From assembly GCA_965237595.1 (NCBI GenBank), contig CBDEFY010000005.1:65702-129701 (forward strand): 64,000 bases of DNA. Reading direction: 5' to 3'. The stretch's first letter is position 1, and each line of letters opens with the position of its first letter. The translations under genes were made by a program, and so were the position numbers. The DNA is from UBA9611 sp965237595 (GTDB lineage Bacteria; Chloroflexota; Dehalococcoidia; Lucifugimonadales; UBA3495). The notes under the pieces were generated by a model. That model saw only the letters and a program-made list of their open reading frames with translations, was not told the DNA's origin and searched no databases. Of the stretch, positions 51,029 to 60,969 are shown piece by piece.

Positions 51029-51595
51029 CTAGTCAACGCATCCAACTCTCCTCGTCAGAGCGCTGAGCATTGAGTTGTGCTCCCGGTTGAAGCGGGCCTC
51101 CCACCTAGTAGCCGATGGCGGCGGTGCACTACGAAAAAGAGACAAATCAGCTTGCGGTAATCCCTTCTCGATCAACGCTTCGGTTTCCGTCTCCCATTGG
51201 GCCGCATCAATCTTCCATTGTTGGAACTCGGCATCGTCTTCGAGCTCATAGAAAAGGTTGTTGCCTTCTTCCAATTTCAGGCCTAAAGCATTGACCGTCG
51301 TTCTCGAACCGAACTTATGCTCAATATCCGCATACAGTTCGTCTCGCCACGCCTTTACTTCAGATTCCGTCAAGCCCTTTGCAATTCTAGTTTTTCCGTC
51401 GTACTCATCGTGGTGATCAAAGCACAAGAAAACGAGGTTGCTCTCTTGAGCATTTTGGTTATTTTGGTCGAGGTGGGCAATTTGTCCTTTCTGGACATCA
51501 ACTACCCCGTCATGCCAATAGCACAGACAGCATCGCCTTCTACTCTTGAGAAGTACCTGTTTTTCGGTTTCCTTTGAAATACTCTTTCTGGCCAT
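51029..51595 (-). CDS. HNH endonuclease-like protein
   Basis: 188 residues from ATG 51595: MARKSISKETEKQVLLKSRR. The HNH-type core is CCLCYWHDGV (CX2C), KGQIAHLDQNNQNAQESNLV (His-Asn) and FLCFDHHDEYD (Cys-His). A helical C-terminal half follows (WETETEALIEKGLPQADLSL). An in-frame codon at 51676 would add 27 residues with little family character. Isolated HNH proteins may be defence or mobile nucleases; no partner is adjacent. An inverted repeat lies upstream. Confidence 0.7.
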   Translation of the reverse strand: MARKSISKETEKQVLLKSRRRCCLCYWHDGVVDVQKGQIAHLDQNNQNAQESNLVFLCFDHHDEYDGKTRIAKGLTESEVKAWRDELYADIEHKFGSRTTVNALGLKLEEGNNLFYELEDDAEFQQWKIDAAQWETETEALIEKGLPQADLSLFRSAPPPSATRWEARFNREHNSMLSALTRRVGCVD

Positions 51596-51676
51596 ACCCA
51601 ATTTTAACATTTCAACCGGTCTCTGACGCATAACCATCCCCCGGGTCCGGAACCCGGGACAAAACTTTGCATGCAA

Positions 51677-51710
51677 AATCGCCCCTGGTCCTCGAAGTCC
51701 AGGGGCGATT
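51677..51710. terminator. Perfect 12-bp inverted repeat upstream of the HNH gene
   Basis: AATCGCCCCTGG / CCAGGGGCGATT around a 10-base loop. On the minus strand it runs into TTTGC, so it could terminate transcripts arriving from the IS21 side. Confidence 0.55.
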
Positions 51711-51920
51711 CAGCGTTCAATTACCGGCTGCCCGACCGGGGTAATCGCGCGCATTTTTTGCGGCCCACGACGGCGATCTGGATTGAACGTGTAGGCCGAA
51801 CCCGGAAACAATCGGCTAGGGAAATGCCCAGGCCGCGAGGAATGGTCTGAGGCGACGCTTACGAGCGCAGATGCTTATAGAACTCGCGATTTTACTTGTC
51901 GCCTGTCAATGGCGGAGGCA
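51711..51920. other. Spacer between HNH gene and IS21
   Basis: No gene seen. The last 70 bases may hold the disrupted 5' end of the host gene found after the element (54505), but no open frame proves it. Confidence 0.3.
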
Positions 51921-52085
51921 TGTTGGGCCACTGGGGCGGAGTAAAACTGTACCACCTGGTGTGTTCATGTTCAGCGAAAAAGCCCGAGCTAACTGGCCAG
52001 CATAAATGTCCGCACCACTTGTTGAGGGAAATGGCCTGCTTACGGGTGGGTCAGCAGAGGACAGGCAGGAAGGTCTTGATGCTAC

Positions 52086-52868
52086 CTATTCTTCGTGAGG
52101 CTTGTCTTGAGTTTGGGAGGCAACTCCCTCTCTGCTACGCTTGAGCCGGTAGCTCTCGCCGTTCATCTCCAGGATGTGGACGTGGTGGGTGAGGCGGTCC
52201 AGCAGGGCCCCGGTCAGGCGTTCCGACCCGAAGACCTCGGTCCACTCGTCGAAGGGAAGGTTGGTGGTCACCAGGATTGAGCCCCGCTCGTAGCGCTGGC
52301 TGAAGACCTCGAAGAGCAGTTCCGCCCCGGTGGGTGACAGGGGCACGAAGCCCAGTTCGTCGATGATCAGCAGGCTGAGGCGGGAAAGTTGTCTCTGTAG
52401 ATTAAGCAGACGCCTCTCGTCTCGGGCCTCCATCAGCTCGTGGACCAGGGCGGCGGCGGTGGTGAAGCCCACGGACATCCCCCGCTGGCAGGCGGCCAGG
52501 CCCAGTCCCAGGGCCACGTGGGTCTTGCCGGTGCCGCTGTTGCCGACGGCGATGACGTTCTCCCGGTTTTGGACGTATTCGCACCGGGCCAGTTCCATCA
52601 CCAGCGCCTTGTTCACCGACGGGATGGCCGTAAAGTCGAAGGTGTCGAAGGTCTTGACGGCAGGGAAGCGGGCGGACCGGATCCGCCGCTCCACCATGCG
52701 CTGGTGGCGGTCGATGAGTTCCAGTTCGGCGAGCCTGAGCAGGTACCCTGGGTGGTCCACTCCCTCGGCGGCGCACTGGGCGGCCATCTTCCCGTATTCC
52801 CGGAAGAAGCTGGGCAGCTTCAGTTCCTTCAGATGGTGTTCCAGCAGCAGCGTGGACCGGCTGTTCAT
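52086..52868 (-). CDS. istB: IstB, IS21 transposition helper ATPase
   Basis: 260 residues from MNSRSTLLLEHHLKELKLPS. Walker A GNSGTGKTHVALGLG, Walker B LLIIDELGFVPLSPTGAELL, and sensor segment ILVTTNLPFDEWTEVFG. A DnaA/DnaC-like AAA+ ATPase that directs IstA. Intact. The start overlaps the istA stop. Confidence 0.93.
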   Translation of the reverse strand: MNSRSTLLLEHHLKELKLPSFFREYGKMAAQCAAEGVDHPGYLLRLAELELIDRHQRMVERRIRSARFPAVKTFDTFDFTAIPSVNKALVMELARCEYVQNRENVIAVGNSGTGKTHVALGLGLAACQRGMSVGFTTAAALVHELMEARDERRLLNLQRQLSRLSLLIIDELGFVPLSPTGAELLFEVFSQRYERGSILVTTNLPFDEWTEVFGSERLTGALLDRLTHHVHILEMNGESYRLKRSREGVASQTQDKPHEE

Positions 52869-54380
52869 GCCGCCCTCCCCCACAGCAATGTCATGTAATC
52901 CCCGGCGGAAGTGATGCTGACCCGCACCCTGGGCAGGTAGGGATAGAGTTCCAGGTCGAGGCGGGGCGGCCGGCCCTCCAGCCGGCAGAGCACCAGATGC
53001 TTCACGGCGTCGAAGCTCAAAGCCCCCAGACGGAGGGCATCCCGAACCGCGGCGTGGACCTCCCCAGGCGAAAAATGCTCGAATAGCCGCAGTACCTGGA
53101 CGAACTCCCGCTTGCCCCTTCGTCCCATGCGGGACTCCAGCAACCGGCGCAGCGTGGCAAACTCCTCGGGAAGGTCCCATCCCTGCAGGGGAGCGGCCTG
53201 GTCCAGGGCCGCCGTCTTCTGCTCCAGCAGGGGCAGGTAGTGGACGGGGTCGAACACAAAATCATCTCGCTGGTAGGAGCGGTGATGGCGGGCGATGACC
53301 TCGGACCCGCAACTGATGACCACCCGGTCCACGTAGCCTTTTACCAGAACGTCGCGGTGCCCGTAGGCCACCGGGGCCGAGTAATCGTTGGTCCTGTACC
53401 TCACCAGCGACAGCGAACTCACCCGGCCTGCCTGCTTCTCGCAGGCGTCGTAGGCCACCGCCGGCAGAGGCAGCAGGGCCTCCAGGTCCCGTTCCATCCG
53501 CTGGCCTATGCTCTCTGAGTGGCCCCTCAACCTGGCATCCATCCGCGCCAGGCAGCGACGCTCCAGGTGGGCGTTCAGCGCCTCAAAGCTCTCGAAGGAC
53601 GGGACCGGCACCAGGAAGTTGCGCCGCATATAGCCGACCATCCCCTCGACCTTCCCCTTGTCGTTGCCCTTGCCGGGACGGCCGAACCGGTCCGAGAACA
53701 GGTAGTGGGACTGGAGTTCCGTGAAGGCCCGGGTGCGTTTACGGCGTCCATCCCCCAGGATCCTGGCCACCGCCAGCTTGGTGTTGTCGTACAGGATGCT
53801 CTGGGGCACTCCGCCCAGGAATGCGAAGGCCGAGACATGGCCGTCCAGGAAGGCCTCGGTGGTCTCGGCCGGGTAAGCCTTGACGAAGCATCCGTCGCTA
53901 TGGGGCAGGTCCAGGACGAAGCAGTGGGCTTTCTGTTCCACCCCGCCAATGATCACCAGGGCCTCGCCAAAGTCGCACTGGGCGTGGCCCGGCGGATGAG
54001 ACAGAGGGACGAACATCTCCTGCGACCGGCGGCGGTGCTCCCTTACGTAGTCCTTGACTATGGTGTACTGGCCGCCGAACCCATGCTCGTCCCTGAGCCG
54101 CTGGAAGATCCGCTGGGCTGTGTGGCGCTGCTTCCTGGGACGCTTGAGGTCGTCTACCAGGATTTGGTCGATGACGGCGGTGAAGGGCTCCTCCTGAGCT
54201 TGTCGAAGGGTTAGGACGCCGGGGCGGAGTCTGTCGCCGGTAGCCCGGCGGCGCTGAGTAGGCCAGAATCTTGCGCACCGTGTCCCGGTGCAACCCGAAC
54301 ACCCGGGAGACCTCCCGGATGCTCATCCCATCCACCATCACCGCCCGTCGGATCCGTAGATACACGTCCACCTGGTACAT
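52865..54380 (-). pseudogene. istA: IstA, IS21 transposase, broken by a short repeat insertion
   Basis: ATG 54380 (MYQVDVYLRIRRAVMVDGMS) gives the helix-turn-helix VSRVFGLHRDTVRKILAYSA and then TPPRRPNP. Here, at about 54193-54211, the sequence CCTTCGACAAGCTCAGGA (a dispersed repeat core, read as PSTSSG) intervenes and shifts the frame. The other frame resumes EPFTAVIDQILVDDLKRPRK and continues through the DDE core (CDFGEALVIIGGVEQKAHCF; ILYDNTKLAV; GNDKGKVEGMVGYMRRNF) to the end. The later part is intact, so this insertion looks like the single lesion. Confidence 0.85.
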
Positions 54381-54504
54381 CCATCCCACCACCCATAAGC
54401 ACGACTTCGAACCTATCGATGGCACAGGACGGTACATTTTTCAACCGCCACAATGTCAGGCGGTCAATCCGTCCAGGTGGTCCACTTTAGCTCCGCCTTT
54501 TACA

Positions 54505-54803
54505 TCGCCATTGCGTCTATGGTCACCTCATTGGTGGTGGCCTGGAACATCTATCTGTCCCCATTTAATCCCAAAATTTTCGCGGACACGCTGGTACTCA
54601 AACCCGTGGGTGGGCTGGACCCTCTGGATATAGACGTCCCGATCCTATTTGTGAACGCTGGTTCCCAGGGTGGCATAATCCAGGACATAGCGATGTCCAT
54701 AAAGACGATTGGAGAAGCACAATCTAAGCAAATGTTGTGGCGTGCATTACACCGGATTGACACCGACCCAATCGAATGGGTTAGGGCGACGGGGGACGCC
54801 GAC
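54505..54803 (+). pseudogene. Unknown membrane-anchored protein, middle part between IS21 and IS-B
   Basis: An open frame running out of the IS21 end reads IAIASMVTSLVVAWNIYLSP (membrane helix), then FADTLVLKPVGG and VPILFVNAGSQGGIIQDIAM, ending GDAD at the IS-B copy 2 border. The rest appears at 56349-56653. The N-terminus is lost at the IS21 end. AT-rich, no family recognised. Confidence 0.6.
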
Positions 54804-54914
54804 TGTAGACCGTCAGCGATAATGGGACACATATAAGGGTAGGAAAACCCGAGAGTCGGAGGGTGGTGTGAGCTCCTGAAATGAGGGTAGTGTTACCCAC
54901 AGAAAGGAGCAGAT

Positions 54915-55322
54915 GTGTCCCAATTAGAAGTAAGCAAAGCAGAGGCCGCCGAGGAACGAAGCGAGCAGACCAGGTCTTTCGTCCGTACAGTGAAGGCGGC
55001 TGCCCGACGTAAGTACACCTCCGAAGACAAGATCCGAATTGTTCTGGAGGGCTTCCGCCGCGAGGTCACAGTCAACGACCTGTGCCGGCGGGAGGGGATC
55101 AAGCCCCACTCCTACTACTCGTGGACCAAAGAGTTCATGGAGGCGGGCAAGGAGAGGTTGACCCGTGACTCGGTTCGGGACGCCACTCAGCATGAGGTAG
55201 GGCAGCTCAAGCGAGAGAACGGGGAACTCAAGGAGCTAGTGGCCGATCTGTCGCTGGAGGCGTACCGTCTCAAAAAAACGGCCATCCCCGTGCCCCAGGA
55301 CGCCACCGGTACCAGCGGATGA
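54915..55322 (+). CDS. IS-B copy 2 OrfA
   Basis: 135 residues, same protein as copy 1 OrfA. Confidence 0.9.
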   Translation: MSQLEVSKAEAAEERSEQTRSFVRTVKAAARRKYTSEDKIRIVLEGFRREVTVNDLCRREGIKPHSYYSWTKEFMEAGKERLTRDSVRDATQHEVGQLKRENGELKELVADLSLEAYRLKKTAIPVPQDATGTSG

Positions 55323-56305
55323 GCGCCCCGGAGAAGGCAGAGGTAGTTACCAAAGTATCCTCGTCTCCCCTCCCCAAGCGAAAGGTCCTCAGAGAGCTGG
55401 GCATCCCTAAGAGCACCTACTACCGGTGGCTCAGACGCCAAGACCAACAAGGACTTGAGGACCGACCAGGAGGCGATCAGCCACCATGGAACCGTCTTAC
55501 TATTCAGGAAGAACGCTCAGTCCTGTTATCAGCCAGAGAGATGCCAGAGCTGAGCTGCCGTCAGCTGGCCGCGTGGATCACCGACAACCAGGGCTTCTCA
55601 GTCTCAGAGTCCAGCGTCTACCGTATCCTGGGCAGGGAGGGCCTAGTGAAGCGGCCTGAGATGCGGTTGGCCGCGGGGAAGGAGTACCACCGCAAGACCA
55701 CAGGACCTCACCAGATGTGGGCCACCGATGCCTCATACTTCAGGGTGGTTGGTTGGGGCTACTACTACCTGGTCACCGTTATGGACGACTACTCCCGCTT
55801 CATCCTGGCTCACAGGCTTCAGCAAGATATGACGGCCGACTCCTTCATCGAGGTGGTCCAGGATGCTGTGGACACGACCAGCATGGACCAAGTTCCAGTC
55901 ACAGACCGCACCAGGCTGCTGAGTGACAACGGTCCAGGCTATGTCTAAAGAGCATTCAGGGACTACCTGGGGATGGTTGGCATCAAGCACATCCTAGCAA
56001 CTCCTTTCCACCCTCAGACCAACGGGAAGCTGGAGCGCTACCACCAGACCATCAAACGGGACGTCAACCAGGTGCCTTATGAGTTGCCCGCCGACCTTGA
56101 GGCTGCTATCGCGGCCTTCGTCAGCTACTACAACTACCGGCGCTATCACAAGGCTCTGGGCAACGTGACACCATCAGACGTGCTCAAGGGAAGACGGCAA
56201 GAGATCCTACAACGCAGGAAGGAGGTGAAGGCTCAAACCACCGAACGGCGACGACGCTACAACAGGGCCCTCAGGGAGCTCACCAGACCTCCATCCAGCC
56301 CCTGA
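55319..56305 (+). pseudogene. IS-B copy 2 OrfB with the shared TAA
   Basis: Same protein as copy 1 OrfB, including the in-frame TAA (55946-55948) after DNGPGYV and the open continuation to 56305. Confidence 0.88.
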
Positions 56306-56348
56306 TCTCTCGGCTCCCAATGTGTCCCACTTTTGCTGGTTGCTAACA

Positions 56349-56653
56349 CACCTGAAGTTTGGCATGGTCTTTACCTGGAAGGGAAGGAACAAAAATTGGT
56401 TGGCATTTGGTTCACACCCCATGGAGATGCCCAAGATGCCCCAGGTTTTGACCAAGACCTAGACTTCTCGGCGGGCCAGTATCAAGCTCGAATCAAAATC
56501 TACCATTCAGGCAAGTGGCATGCGGGCACCGATCTTCCTCTAGTCCTCGAAGAATGTGATGCCAATAGATTGACTACAGGCGAGTATGTTTTTCACGTTA
56601 CCACGGGTGCTAGTGTTCCGACGCCTGATGACTTTGAACAAAGGCAGGATTGA
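56349..56653 (+). pseudogene. Unknown protein, 3' part beyond IS-B copy 2
   Basis: From the IS border the frame reads PEVWHGLYLEGKEQKLVGIW and continues to FHVTTGASVPTPDDFEQRQD with stop at 56653. It has similar AT-rich composition to 54505-54803 and is presumably the end of the same gene: a beta-rich, probably extracytoplasmic domain. Confidence 0.6.
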
Positions 56654-57086
56654 CTCAGCAAGGCGGACGGTTTAGCGCGCAAAAAGAAACCCCGGCGTCT
56701 GGACACATCGGAGTTTTAGCGTTTATTCACCAGCTGCCGGCCGCGCCGGCGACCGATATTTTCGCGCGCATCCTCTGCGGCCGCGACGGCGATCAGCGAG
56801 TGATCTATTCTTTATGCGCCCATAACGCTGCTGGGGCCAGGGCGGGTTTGGCACAACCGGGGCAACGGCCCGCTGGCCGGAGCGCCAGCCGCACCAACGG
56901 CAGGCCCATTCCTCGGCCAGCTGGTCGAAGTAGATGCCAGGGGAAATTGGTTTTTCTAGAAGCATGCGCCCATCGGTGTTACACTTTTCAGCTGATTGGT
57001 GGTCCCTATCTCGCTACCGTCCTCTGACCTCTTCCGAGAACCCCAATCACCCCAGGGCCGAAAGCGATGTAACCCCAGCCTCAACA
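56654..57086. other. Gene-poor region before tRNA-Leu(UAA)
   Basis: 433 bases with no gene I can support. A minus frame (EEWACRWCGWRSG at about 56880-56920) has a CX2C but no other support. Confidence 0.4.
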
Positions 57087-57172
57087 GCCGGGATGGCGGA
57101 ATGGCAGACGCGGCGGACTTAAAATCCGCTACCCTCGCGGGTGTGTGGGTTCGAGTCCCTCTCCCGGCACCA
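57087..57172 (+). tRNA. tRNA-Leu(UAA)
   Basis: Acceptor GCCGGGA pairs with TCCCGGC. The anticodon stem GCGGA/TCCGC encloses CTTAAAA (anticodon UAA). Long variable arm, T loop GTTCGAGTC, CCA encoded. Confidence 0.95.
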
Positions 57173-57191
57173 AGATTTTAGGCACGAAAAT

Positions 57192-57226
57192 AGGCCCCTG
57201 AGTAAATTCAAGGGCCTTTGGTTTTA
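57192..57226 (+). terminator. Terminator after tRNA-Leu(UAA)
   Basis: Stem AGGCCCCTGA / TTCAAGGGCCT (10 bp, one mismatch), followed by TTGGTTTT. Confidence 0.7.
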
Positions 57227-57387
57227 GCACAATGTCCACAGATCGTCCGAGACCCTTCCCGATGCATTTGGTTAGTCGCAAAATGCCCACCAGGTGAATC
57301 CAGTGATTCATGGCGTTGGGGCCATTGCGCCCGTTTCAGTTGGCTGTTAGCAACCAGCAAAAGTGGGACACATTGGGAGCCGAGAGA

Positions 57388-57748
57388 TCAGGGGCTGGAT
57401 GGAGGTCTGGTGAGCTCCCTGAGGGCCCTGTTGTAGCGTCGTCGCCGTTCGGTGGTTTGAGCCTTCACCTCCTTCCTGCGTTGTAGGATCTCTTGCCGTC
57501 TTCCCTTGAGCACGTCTGATGGTGTCACGTTGCCCAGAGCCTTGTGATAGCGCCGGTAGTTGTAGTAGCTGACGAAGGCCGCGATAGCAGCCTCAAGGTC
57601 GGCGGGCAACTCATAAGGCACCTGGTTGACGTCCCGTTTGATGGTCTGGTGGTAGCGCTCCAGCTTCCCGTTGGTCTGAGGGTGGAAAGGAGTTGCTAGG
57701 ATGTGCTTGATGCCAACCATCCCCAGGTAGTCCCTGAATGCTCTTTAG
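57388..57748 (-). pseudogene. IS-B copy 3 OrfB, C-terminal part
   Basis: Carries MVGIKHILATPFHPQTNGKL and the catalytic Glu; separated from the rest by the IS1380 element inserted at the shared TAA. Confidence 0.88.
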
Positions 57749-59436
57749 CCCGAATCCACCGAAGGACGGCCTTGGGGACAGCCGTTGAAGAAGCGAGAGG
57801 GTGCACCTCTGAATCTGGGATAATGGTTTTGGAACAGAAACCCGCCCGGAAACAAGGAGCACCCAATAGATGCTGCCACAGAACAAACCCGACCGTATCC
57901 GCATCCTCTTTGACGACCATCGCCTGGTGGCCAATGCCGGCCTGCTCCTGCCGGCCACCCTCGCCCGGCACCTGGGCCTGCGGGAACTCGTCGACCATCA
58001 CCTTGACCTCGGCGGCGCGCCGGGACGGGCGAACACTGGGGACAAGATGCTGACGCTGGTCGCTTCCGCGCTGGCAGGCGGCGACTGCATCGACGACGCC
58101 GATGCACTGCGCGCTGGTGGGACGGTCGGTGTTCTAGGCTGCGTGGTCAAGGCGTCATCCACCCTGGGGACCTTCCTGCGCAGCTTCCGGTGGGGGCATG
58201 TCCGTCAACTCGACCGCGTGAGCCGCCAGTTGTTGGCCCGGGCCTGGGCCGCTGGGGCCGGACCCGGCGACTCGCCCCTGCCCATCGACCTGGACTCGAC
58301 CATCTGCGAGACCTATGGACTGGCCAAGGAGGGAGCGCGCCACCACGGCTATACCGGCGCCCGCGGCTATCACCCGCTGCTGGCCATTGCCGCCGGCACC
58401 GGCGAGGTGCTGATGTCCCGGCTGCGCGAGGGCCGGGCCAACACCGCCCGTGGCGCCGCCCACTTCTTGCGTGAGACGGTGGGGCGGGTGCGCTACGGCG
58501 GGGCCAGGGGACAACTCACGGTGCGGGCCGACAGCGGCTTCTACGCCCACACTGTCGTTGCCGCCTGCCGGGAAATGGATGTCCGCTTCTCTATCACCAT
58601 CCGCCAGCGCGCCAGCCTGCGGGACCTGATCGAGGCGATACCAGAGGAGGACTGGACTCCCATTCCCTACTGGATGGACGGCGCCGCCGATGTCGCCGAG
58701 ACGACTTACACCCCGTTCCAGACCAAGCCGGACGCCGCGCCGGTGCGGCTCATTGTCCGGCGGGTGAAGCCGACGCCCGGTTCCCAGCTCGCCCTCTTCG
58801 CCAGATACAGCTATCACGCCTTCATCACCGACCGCGATGGGGAGACGCTGGAACTGGAGGCCGATCATCGCCGCCACGCCGAGGTCGAGAACGCCATACG
58901 CGACCTCAAGTACGGCGTCGGGCTGAACCACATGCCGTCGGCGCGCTTCGCCGCCAACGGCGCAGGTGATGGCGCATAACCTGGCCCGCTGGACGGCGCG
59001 GATTGGTCTGGGCGAGCGGACCGTGATCACCAAGACTCTCAGGCGGCGGGTCTTCGCTCTGGTGGGACGGATCACCCGCTCGGCGCGCCGCCTCACTTTG
59101 CATCTCCCCCGGCGCTGGCCTTGGGAAACCCAGTTCAGTCGCGCCTTGGCCCGGCTGCAAGCCATTCCGTTCCCGGCCTGACGGCCAGCCTGCAACTGAC
59201 TCAACGTCCCCGCAATCTCGCGCCACCCCGGTCGCGAGAGTCCCCTGCTGCGTATCCTCTCGCCATCCCGCGCATCGCAACTCCCGCATAGGGCCTTAGG
59301 GGCCCTGTGCGGCGACTGAAGACCGTCCGCCAGCCTCCCATCTACCCCAACCCCAGGCCATCTCCCCTGTAGCTCCCTCACCCACCCCCTTCCGCTGTCC
59401 TCACGCCGTCCATCGGTGTCCTTCGGTGGATTCGGG
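57749..59436 (+). mobile_element. IS1380-family element nested in IS-B copy 3
   Basis: 1688 bp, perfect 18-bp terminal inverted repeats CCCGAATCCACCGAAGGA / TCCTTCGGTGGATTCGGG, 5-bp target duplication TTTAG (57744-57748, 59437-59441). Confidence 0.95.
57870..59181 (+). pseudogene. IS1380 transposase, C-terminus frameshifted
   Basis: The main frame (MLPQNKPDRIRILFDDHRLV) has PIDLDSTICETYGLAKEGAR (first Asp), VRADSGFYAHTVVAACREMD (second) and HRRHAEVENAIRDLKYGVGL (Glu). After FAANGA at about 58955 it leaves frame; the continuation VMAHNLARWTARIGLGERTV and LHLPRRWPW lies in another frame to 59181. The usual Trp-containing link before VMAHNLARW is missing, suggesting a small deletion of about 14 bases. 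Probably inactive. Confidence 0.85.
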
Positions 59437-60066
59437 TTTAGACATAGCCTGGACCGTTGTCACTCAGCAGCCTGGTGCGGTCTGTGACTGGAACTTGGTC
59501 CATGCTGGTCGTGTCCACAGCATCCTGGACCACCTCGATGAAGGAGTCGGCCGTCATATCTTGCTGAAGCCTGTGAGCCAGGATGAAGCGGGAGTAGTCG
59601 TCCATAACGGTGACCAGGTAGTAGTAGCCCCAACCAACCACCCTGAAGTATGAGGCATCGGTGGCCCACATCTGGTGAGGTCCTGTGGTCTTGCGGTGGT
59701 ACTCCTTCCCCGCGGCCAACCGCATCTCAGGCCGCTTCACTAGGCCCTCCCTGCCCAGGATACGGTAGACGCTGGACTCTGAGACTGAGAAGCCCTGGTT
59801 GTCGGTGATCCACGCGGCCAGCTGACGGCAGCTCAGCTCTGGCATCTCTCTGGCTGATAACAGGACTGAGCGTTCTTCCTGAATAGTAAGACGGTTCCAT
59901 GGTGGCTGATCGCCTCCTGGTCGGTCCTCAAGTCCTTGTTGGTCTTGGCCTCTGAGCCACCGGTAGTAGGTGCTCTTAGGGATGCCCAGCTCTCTGAGGA
60001 CCTTTCGCTTGGGGAGGGAGACGAGGATACTTTGGTAACTACCTCTGCCTTCTCCGGGGCGCTCAT
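59437..60066 (-). pseudogene. IS-B copy 3 OrfB, N-terminal part, with an extra frameshift
   Basis: Starts at 60066 as in the other copies, but one C is missing at about 60010-60020, shifting the frame after KVSSSPSP. The proper frame resumes (MPELSCRQLAAWITDNQGFS to DNGPGYV) down to the IS1380 border. Confidence 0.88.
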
Positions 60067-60470
60067 CCGCTGGTACCGGTGGCGTCCTGGGGCACGGGGA
60101 TGGCCGTTTTTTTGAGACGGTACGCCTCCAGCGACAGATCGGCCACTAGCTCCTTGAGTTCCCCGTTCTCTCGCTTGAGCTGCCCTACCTCATGCTGAGT
60201 GGCGTCCCGAACCGAGTCACGGGTCAACCTCTCCTTGCCCGCCTCCATGAACTCTTTGGTCCACGAGTAGTAGGAGTGGGGCTTGATCCCCTCCCGCCGG
60301 CACAGGTCGTTGACTGTGACCTCGCGGCGGAAGCCCTCCAGAACAATTCGGATCTTGTCTTCGGAGGTGTACTTACGTCGGGCAGCCGCCTTCACTGTAC
60401 GGACGAAAGACCTGGTCTGCTCGCTTCGTTCCTCGGCGGCCTCTGCTTTGCTTACTTCTAATTGGGACAC
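60063..60470 (-). CDS. IS-B copy 3 OrfA
   Basis: 135 residues, intact, same protein as copies 1 and 2. Confidence 0.9.
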   Translation of the reverse strand: MSQLEVSKAEAAEERSEQTRSFVRTVKAAARRKYTSEDKIRIVLEGFRREVTVNDLCRREGIKPHSYYSWTKEFMEAGKERLTRDSVRDATQHEVGQLKRENGELKELVADLSLEAYRLKKTAIPVPQDATGTSG

Positions 60471-60642
60471 ATCTGCTCCTTTCTGTGGGTAACTCTACCC
60501 TCATTTCAGGAGCTCACACCACCCTCCGACTCTCGGGTTTTCCTACCCTTATATGTGTCCCATTATCGCTGACGGTCTACAAAAGGCCCTATCTAACAGT
60601 TAGATTAGATGCATTGGGAAACTGTAAGATGCAGAGTCCGCT

Positions 60643-60921
60643 TTGTATCTTCTTGTGCTCCCCGAAATTGCGGAATCAGTGGCTGGAACGGTGGTGATGC
60701 CCGGTCCGGTCAGGGTGCAGGAGATTGTCTTCTCTCCGTCCGACCCCAACTTCGTCTATACCGAGACCGACGGATACATCCTCTACCGGAGCGACGACAC
60801 CAGTCTCACCGGCGTTTGCTGGTCAAGGGGAGGGCAGAGGTGCTCAACGTACCGCCTTAGGCCCATTGATCGTAGCCGGTCACAGCATTTACTCCTCGAC
60901 GCTAACAGCGGCAGTCATTAA
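60643..60921 (+). pseudogene. Beta-propeller/BNR-like fragment next to IS-B copy 3
   Basis: The frame reads AESVAGTVVMPGPVRVQEIV, then FSPSDPNFVYTETDGYILYR and SDD, a typical blade of sortilin/BNR propellers. Nothing upstream (IS border at 60581) or downstream completes the propeller, so it is a remnant. Confidence 0.6.
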
Positions 60922-60969
60922 AATTAGGGCCAAGTTCAGCCTCGACACGTGAAATACGGCAGGTGGTAT

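Larger units (their letters stand above)
51921..54504 (-). mobile_element. IS21-family element, istA broken
   Basis: istA and istB lie on the minus strand with the ATGA overlap typical of IS21. Ends are tentative: both begin TGT and share GGCGGAG with AAA and ACCACCTGG further in (51921-51960 and complement of 54473-54504). No matching target duplication was found. Confidence 0.75.
54804..56348 (+). mobile_element. IS-B copy 2
   Basis: 1545 bp, nearly identical to copy 1 (one difference seen in the leader near 54890). Splits an unknown gene. Confidence 0.9.
57345..60581 (-). mobile_element. IS-B copy 3, interrupted by IS1380
   Basis: Same ends as copies 1 and 2, reversed. Without the nested IS1380 and its 5-bp duplication it is 1544 bp, one base shorter than the others because of a C deletion in orfB. 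Confidence 0.92.

Noticed and set aside
51029..51595. HNH protein as part of a restriction or defence system
   Set aside because: No methylase, ATPase or other defence partner lies next to it; its neighbours are tRNAs and an IS21 element.
51720..56810. Resemblance between about 51722-51790 and 56735-56805 (both contain CGCGCGCAT and GACGGCGATC)
   Set aside because: The match is patchy and GC-rich, and neither side has a coherent frame or structure. Probably chance or very old homology.
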